DNA from: Pseudodesulfovibrio sp. S3 | GTDB taxonomy: Bacteria > Desulfobacterota > Desulfovibrionia > Desulfovibrionales > Desulfovibrionaceae | DNA length: 64,000 nucleotides | Direction: 5' to 3' | NCBI RefSeq assembly: GCF_004025585.1 | Contig: NZ_QTZO01000001.1 | Span: forward strand, 310,001-374,000 | Part shown: positions 59,374 through 64,000 of the stretch, piece by piece | Numbering within the stretch: position 1 is the first letter of the stretch | Layout: the number at the start of each line of letters is the position of its first letter | Notes under the pieces: model-generated | Seen by the model: only the letters and a program-made list of their open reading frames with translations | Database searches by the model: none | What the model was told of the DNA's origin: nothing | Program-made: the position numbers and the translations under genes

Positions 59374-61311
59374 ATGGCGGATTGCACCGAGTATCTGGCG
59401 CTGCTGGGTAGCGACAACAAGGAAGTTGTGCGGGAGAGCGCGTTTCGAGCCGGCGAGGATAATTGTGTGGAGGCGGTACCCAAGCTGGCTGAATTGCTCA
59501 AGACCAACCATCTGGGCATTCAGGAAGCGGTTGACAGTTCCTTGCGCAAGATCGGCGGCAAGGAGACCGTGCAGGCCGTCATTCCGCTCCTGCGTTCCGA
59601 TGAGGCTCCCGTGCGTAACCTGTCCATGGATATCCTGCGTGAGGTTGGGAATCAGGACATGGCCTCCCTGATACATCTGACTCAGGATGAAGACACGGAT
59701 ATCCGCATTTTTGTCGCCGACATACTTGGTTCCACCAATAGCATCCTGGCGGTCAAGCCCCTGTGTGACGCCCTGCTCAAGGATCCGGAGGTCAACGTCC
59801 GATATCAAGCCGCCGTCAGTCTGGGCGAATTGGGCATGGAAGACGCCACCCCATGTCTGAACAAGGCCATCGATGACGAGGAATGGGTCCAGTATTCCGT
59901 CATCGAGGCATTGACCAAGATCGGCCATGCCAGTTCCGTGGATGCGTTGGTCAAGGCCCTGGATGGAGCCTCGGATTTGGTGGCGTCCATGATTATCGAT
60001 TCACTGGGGGAAATGGGCAACGTCAAGGCCGTGACCATGTTGCTCAAACGTATGTCCGACTCCCCGACTGCACTGCGCAACAAGATCGCCAAGGCCATAG
60101 TCAAGATTCTTGGCGGCAAGTCCCTGACCCTGTTGAGCGACGACGAGCGCGAGCGGTTCAAGCTCTATCTGCTGGTTGCTCTTCAGGACGAGGATGTGGA
60201 GATTCAGGACGCTGCCATTCAGGGACTGGCTTATCTGGGCGGCGAAGAGGCTTCGAGAGGTATTCTGCAGATTGCCGGTGCCCTGGATCAGGATCGGGAT
60301 CAGGAGCGGCTGCAGTCGATCATAACCTTCCTGGCGCAGATAGGTCTGACCGAGGCCCTCAAGGTCGGCTTGCTCGGCGAGAATCAGGATGTTGCAAGGG
60401 TCACCGTGCAGACGCTTTCCCAGATCAGTCCCAAGGGGGTTGAGGAGAACAGGAAGGTCTGCGATATCCTCATGGGTGCTTTTTGGAAGGCCGGGTTGCC
60501 TGTGCAGCGGCAGATAGTCAGTGTTGTGGCTGCTCATGGGTTCGAGCAGGCCAAGGACTTTTTTGTCAAAATATTGAATGAACACGACGACGGCACCGTG
60601 TTGAAGAGCGCTGTCTATCTTTTGGGAGAACAGCTTCGGCTGGCAGAAGTTGCTGGCAGGATTTTTCCGCTTTTGGAGCACCCATACGATGACGTTAAGG
60701 AAGCTGCCCTTGATGCCTGCATTGCCATCGGCGGGGCTGAGGTCATGGCACGTTTTCGTGATATGTTCGACAGCCCGGACCCCATATCCCGGCTCATGTC
60801 CACCTATGCCCTCGGCAAGCTCGCCCCCGTGGAGAATCTGGACATACTGAAACAGGCGGTCGAGGATGAGTTGTCGGATATTCGCAAGGTTGCAGTGGAG
60901 GCCCTGGCGTCTGTTGAAGGGCATGACGATATCTGGCGGCCCCTGGTGCTGCATCGTCTTTCCGACGAGAGCAAGGATGTGCGCCTGACGGTCATTGAGA
61001 TCATGGGACAGCATTATGACGACGATATGGTTCCGCATCTTATTGATGCCTTGAGCGACGATGATGACTGGGTCAAAATCAGGGCCATGGATGCCTTGGG
61101 AGAACACTCCACGCCTCAGGCTGTGTCGCTTATGATTGATATGCTGAATAATTCCAACCGGTTTGTCGTTATGAAGGCCATTGAGGCCTTGGGCAATATC
61201 GGTGGTGGAGAGGCCTTTGCGGCGCTGTTGGAAGTCACCAACAGCGATGAGTATGAGTTGGTGAGCGCGGCCGAGGAAGCTATCGCCAAGATACAGGACT
61301 CACAGGAGTAG
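59374..61311 (+). CDS. HEAT-repeat protein in the chemosensory cluster
   Basis: A 645-residue protein built almost wholly of HEAT repeats of about 31 residues, recognisable by repeated patterns such as VRYQAAVSLGELG, VQYSVIEALTKIG, VKIRAMDALGEH and VVMKAIEALGNIGG. Such solenoids bind other proteins. There is no signal peptide or membrane segment. ATG 59374 with GGGAGGG 9 bases upstream is chosen; ATG 59344 is possible. It lies between cheB (47 bases) and cheR (9 bases), so it is probably a scaffold or adaptor of this signalling system (inference). Confidence 0.85.
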   Translation: MADCTEYLALLGSDNKEVVRESAFRAGEDNCVEAVPKLAELLKTNHLGIQEAVDSSLRKIGGKETVQAVIPLLRSDEAPVRNLSMDILREVGNQDMASLIHLTQDEDTDIRIFVADILGSTNSILAVKPLCDALLKDPEVNVRYQAAVSLGELGMEDATPCLNKAIDDEEWVQYSVIEALTKIGHASSVDALVKALDGASDLVASMIIDSLGEMGNVKAVTMLLKRMSDSPTALRNKIAKAIVKILGGKSLTLLSDDERERFKLYLLVALQDEDVEIQDAAIQGLAYLGGEEASRGILQIAGALDQDRDQERLQSIITFLAQIGLTEALKVGLLGENQDVARVTVQTLSQISPKGVEENRKVCDILMGAFWKAGLPVQRQIVSVVAAHGFEQAKDFFVKILNEHDDGTVLKSAVYLLGEQLRLAEVAGRIFPLLEHPYDDVKEAALDACIAIGGAEVMARFRDMFDSPDPISRLMSTYALGKLAPVENLDILKQAVEDELSDIRKVAVEALASVEGHDDIWRPLVLHRLSDESKDVRLTVIEIMGQHYDDDMVPHLIDALSDDDDWVKIRAMDALGEHSTPQAVSLMIDMLNNSNRFVVMKAIEALGNIGGGEAFAALLEVTNSDEYELVSAAEEAIAKIQDSQE

Positions 61312-61320
61312 GCGCTCTTA

Positions 61321-62196
61321 ATGTCATCCCTTTTTTCCAAAACCATAACCCTTGGCAAAGATCTGAGGATAACGGATCTGGAGTTTTCCCATCTGCGGGA
61401 CTTCATCTATGCAGAATGTGGAATCTATATTGCGGATAATCGCAAGTATCTGTTGGAAAATCGTCTTGGGAATCGACTCAAGAAACTGAATCTGAAAAAT
61501 TTTGACGAGTATTACAACCTGCTTCGGTTCGATGTGGGCAAGGCTCAGGAGATGAAGAAGTTGTTCGAGGTCATCACGACCAATGAAACCAGCTTCTATC
61601 GCAATCCGCCGCAGCTCAGTGTTTTTCAGAATGAGGTGTTGACCGAAGTGTTCGCCTTCTGTCGCAAGCAGGGACGGAAGTTGCGCATCTGGTCTGCCGG
61701 ATGTTCAACGGGCGAAGAACCGTACACCATTTCCATGATCATTCATGAGATGCTCAAGGCCGAGGTCGCTTCGTGGGATATTCGGATTACGGCCAACGAT
61801 CTGTCCGATCGAGTGTTGGAGTCCGCCCGAAAGGGGATTTATAATGACTATACTCTCAGGACGACTCCTCCAGATATCGTAGCGCGGTATTTTGTCATGG
61901 ACAATGGACAGAACAAGATCAAGCAGGAAGTCAAAAGGCTGGTGAGTTTTGGGCAGATTAATCTGAGGGATCGAGTACAGGTAAAACGGGTAGAGCGATC
62001 GCAGGTGATTTTTTGCCGAAATGTCATAATTTATTTTGATGATGAGATGAAGAAGCGGGTTATCAACGCATTTTACGACAATTTGCTGCCGGGCGGTTAC
62101 CTGATTATCGGGCATTCCGAATCGTTGCATAACATCACGCGTGCGTTCAAACCCATTCACTATCCTGGCGCTATAATTTACAAGAAGGAAGAGTAG
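61321..62196 (+). CDS. cheR: chemotaxis protein methyltransferase CheR
   Basis: A 291-residue S-adenosylmethionine-dependent methyltransferase acting on receptor glutamates. N-terminal helical domain (about 17-90), then TNETSFYRNP, the SAM-binding WSAGCSTGEEPYTISM, NDLS and the IFCRNVIIYFD motif. It opposes CheB in adaptation. It begins 9 bases after the HEAT-repeat gene. Confidence 0.95.
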   Translation: MSSLFSKTITLGKDLRITDLEFSHLRDFIYAECGIYIADNRKYLLENRLGNRLKKLNLKNFDEYYNLLRFDVGKAQEMKKLFEVITTNETSFYRNPPQLSVFQNEVLTEVFAFCRKQGRKLRIWSAGCSTGEEPYTISMIIHEMLKAEVASWDIRITANDLSDRVLESARKGIYNDYTLRTTPPDIVARYFVMDNGQNKIKQEVKRLVSFGQINLRDRVQVKRVERSQVIFCRNVIIYFDDEMKKRVINAFYDNLLPGGYLIIGHSESLHNITRAFKPIHYPGAIIYKKEE

Positions 62197-62255
62197 GGTA
62201 TGCACTTAATCGGATTTGATAAAGTGACCCGGATTATGTTATTCAAGGGGGAAGT

Positions 62256-62624
62256 ATGCCTAAACATATTCTGATTGTGGACGATTCGAAGACTGTCCGG
62301 AACCTTGTGGCCTTCATCATGAAAAAGGAAGGGTTCAAGGTGACGACCGCTGAAGACGGTTTGGACGGCCTGGAAAAGCTGTACAGTCTCGGTGCAGTCG
62401 ATTTGATCGTTTCAGATGTCAATATGCCTCGCATGGACGGCTTGACTTTTATTAAAACTGTCAGGGAACAAGCGGCGTATCGGGATATTCCTATCGTGGT
62501 TCTTTCTACCGAGGGCCAGGATAAGGATGTTCAGACCGGGCTTACAGTGGGCGCGAACCTCTACATGGTAAAACCTGCTCAACCAGAGAAATTGGTGAGA
62601 AACGTCAAAATGTTGCTGGGGTAA
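62256..62624 (+). CDS. cheY: CheY-like response regulator
   Basis: A 122-residue receiver domain with D9-D10, acceptor D54 (IVSDVNMPRMDG), VVLSTEGQ and the lysine in MVKPAQP. It is of the single-domain CheY type found next to CheA. AAGGGGGAAG precedes the ATG. In this cluster it is probably phosphorylated by the CheA encoded next. Confidence 0.92.
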   Translation: MPKHILIVDDSKTVRNLVAFIMKKEGFKVTTAEDGLDGLEKLYSLGAVDLIVSDVNMPRMDGLTFIKTVREQAAYRDIPIVVLSTEGQDKDVQTGLTVGANLYMVKPAQPEKLVRNVKMLLG

Positions 62625-62711
62625 CGCCTTATATAATCGGTGGAAATCCAACCGACGCGGCGGGAAACGGCTTTTGAATCATAACGCTGTCCCGCAGCCA
62701 GAGGGAACTTG

Positions 62712-64000
62712 ATGAACCAGGACTTTCTCGATCCGGAAATCTTATCCGACTTTTTTGTCGAAGCGAAAGAGCATTTGGAGACCATCGAGCCCAACTTGTT
62801 GGAGCTTGAGAAGAGCCCTGACAACCTTGGTCTTCTCAATGAAATCTTCAGGCCCATGCATTCCCTGAAAGGGGCATCTGGCTTTCTTGGGCTGAACAAG
62901 ATCAATGGCTTGGCGCATAAGGCAGAAAACATACTTGATGAGTTGCGCCAGGGGTCCATGCGCGTCACTGCGGCTATCATGGATCTGATCCTTTCGGCCA
63001 CTGACGCCCTGCGGACCATGGTTGACAATCTGGAGACCAGCGGTGTCGAGGGTCATGTCGACACTGCGCCCATTATTGCTCAGATCGAGCTGGCCCTTGC
63101 AGGCCAGTTGCCTGACGTAGAAGATGCTCCGCCGGTTGTGGAGGCCGCTTCAGCCCCTGTGTCTGCGCCGGTTGTTGAACCGGTCGCTATGGTCGAGCCA
63201 GCGCACAAGGAACCGGATCCTGTTCTTGAGGAGGCGGTTTCCGTTGAAGAGCCTGTGACCGAAGCGTTCAATCCGCAACCGGATCCCGATTTCGACGCCA
63301 CCCCGTATGGTCTGACCACGGTCGGGGAGGGGCATCTGGCAGATTTTCTTGAGGAAGCCCAGGAGATCATTGAAAATTTGAACCGTTGTCTGTTGGCCCT
63401 GGAAGGCGATCATGACGGCAATGATGAATTGATTAATGACACATTCAGGTATTTCCATAACCTGAAGGGCAATAGCGGAATCATCGGCTTCAAGGAACTC
63501 AATTCTCTGACCCATGAGGCTGAGACGCTGCTCAACAAGGTCCGAAAGGGCGAGATAGCTTCGAGTCAGGGTTTGATAGACCTTTTGCTGGCCGCTGTGG
63601 ATTTAATCGAGGCATTGGTTTCCAAAGTGGATGTGGAGACCAGCAAGATTGAGCCTCTGGATACCAGTATCATGGTGCAGGTATTGCAACGGGTAACCGA
63701 GGACGGCAATGTGGACGCTGTCAATGGTATTGTCAGCGATGCCAAGAACGGGGAGGCCAGGGTGGAATCTCAGGCTCCAGTCCAGGCCGAGTCCCAGGCT
63801 TCCATTCCAGAAATTCAGGCAGCCGATACCGTTGTCGCTGAACCTGAAGTCGCTGCGAGCGCCGAGTATGATTCCGAGGATGTCGCTCTGTTCGTGCAGA
63901 CCATCAATCAGCAGTTTGAGGCTGTCGTGGTGGCCTTTGACATGCTCAAGGAGGATTCCGGGCAGAAGGATATCATCGACGGGTTGTTCAGAACGTTTCA
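62712..64000 (+). CDS. cheA: chemotaxis histidine kinase CheA (N-terminal part, runs off the window)
   Basis: The visible 429 residues are phosphotransfer (Hpt) domains and linkers; kinase and coupling domains would follow beyond the window edge. Hpt 1 has the phosphoacceptor H50 in RPMHSLKGASGFLGL, Hpt 2 has H249 in YFHNLKGNSGIIGF, and a further region starting near residue 389 (DVALFVQTINQQFEAVVVAF) looks like the start of another Hpt-like domain. Pro/Glu/Ala-rich linkers separate them. The ATG at 62712 has GAGGGAAC upstream. CheA receives receptor signals and phosphorylates CheY and CheB. Confidence 0.9.
   Translation, partial: MNQDFLDPEILSDFFVEAKEHLETIEPNLLELEKSPDNLGLLNEIFRPMHSLKGASGFLGLNKINGLAHKAENILDELRQGSMRVTAAIMDLILSATDALRTMVDNLETSGVEGHVDTAPIIAQIELALAGQLPDVEDAPPVVEAASAPVSAPVVEPVAMVEPAHKEPDPVLEEAVSVEEPVTEAFNPQPDPDFDATPYGLTTVGEGHLADFLEEAQEIIENLNRCLLALEGDHDGNDELINDTFRYFHNLKGNSGIIGFKELNSLTHEAETLLNKVRKGEIASSQGLIDLLLAAVDLIEALVSKVDVETSKIEPLDTSIMVQVLQRVTEDGNVDAVNGIVSDAKNGEARVESQAPVQAESQASIPEIQAADTVVAEPEVAASAEYDSEDVALFVQTINQQFEAVVVAFDMLKEDSGQKDIIDGLFRTF

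Noticed and set aside
58261-59928. 555-codon minus-strand frame across cheB and the HEAT-repeat gene
   Set aside because: It spans two well-supported genes on the other strand and contains Ser/Arg/Thr-rich low-complexity sequence.
1-64000. CRISPR arrays, rRNA genes, insertion sequences
   Set aside because: No regularly spaced repeats, rRNA sequence or transposase frame was seen on either strand.

Overview
The window looks like chromosome of a motile, sulfate-reducing deltaproteobacterium of the Desulfovibrio/Pseudodesulfovibrio group (Desulfovibrionaceae). The strongest evidence is a complete qrcABCD operon (menaquinone reductase of sulfate respiration), a periplasmic tetraheme cytochrome c3 (its usual electron donor), a four-subunit 2-oxoacid:ferredoxin oxidoreductase, and many periplasmic solute-binding systems, all at moderately high GC. 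No sequence search was run, so family names come from motifs and domain order read directly.

Layout. 1-1,000: terminators and very small proteins. 0.9-2.3 kb (-): cvpA-mazG. 2.5-4.5 kb: sugar-nucleotide genes (rfbC-like epimerase, manC-type bifunctional enzyme). 4.7-9.4 kb: qrcABCD. 9.8-10.9 kb: orphan TAXI-family receptor. 11.2-14.3 kb: polar amino acid ABC transporter (ATPase, binding protein, two permeases). 14.5-15.1 kb: cbiC. 15.4-18.3 kb: korDABC. 18.3-19.9 kb (-): FlgO-like lipoprotein and purine nucleoside phosphorylase. 20.0-21.9 kb: motA, motB, PilZ protein. 21.9-26.3 kb: a divergent acyl-CoA carboxylase set (biotin carboxylase-like, fused AccA-AccD-like carboxyltransferase, biotinyl-domain protein). 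26.4-27.3 kb: small unknown protein and ssb. 27.3-31.6 kb (-): membrane protein and a SWIM/SNF2 helicase. 31.7-35.6 kb: orphan peptide-binding lipoprotein and relA/spoT. 35.7-36.1 kb (-): cytochrome c3. 36.3-39.8 kb (-): second amino acid ABC transporter, whose two permease domains are fused in one chain. 40.0-41.3 kb (-): sdaA. 41.5-43.2 kb: glycosyltransferase. 43.2-52.1 kb: a dense signalling block with two histidine kinases, four single-domain response regulators and one NtrC-type activator around a TauE/SafE exporter and a two-helix membrane protein. 52.3-56.8 kb: FUSC-type membrane protein, choloylglycine-hydrolase-family enzyme, speA (-). 57.0-58.0 kb: a very small element inserted at the 3' end of a tRNA-Pro gene, bounded by 51-bp direct repeats. 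58.3 kb to the end: chemosensory cluster cheB - HEAT-repeat gene - cheR - cheY - cheA (cheA runs off the window).

How it fits together: cytochrome c3 can pass periplasmic electrons to Qrc, which reduces menaquinone for sulfate respiration, while Kor supplies reduced ferredoxin. MotAB, PilZ, FlgO and Che genes point to regulated swimming. The best candidates for something undescribed are the multi-regulator block around the TauE exporter with a perfect 13-bp inverted repeat upstream of its first kinase, the carboxylase set with altered signature motifs, and the roughly 1-kb tRNA-Pro element carrying one unknown gene and no integrase.
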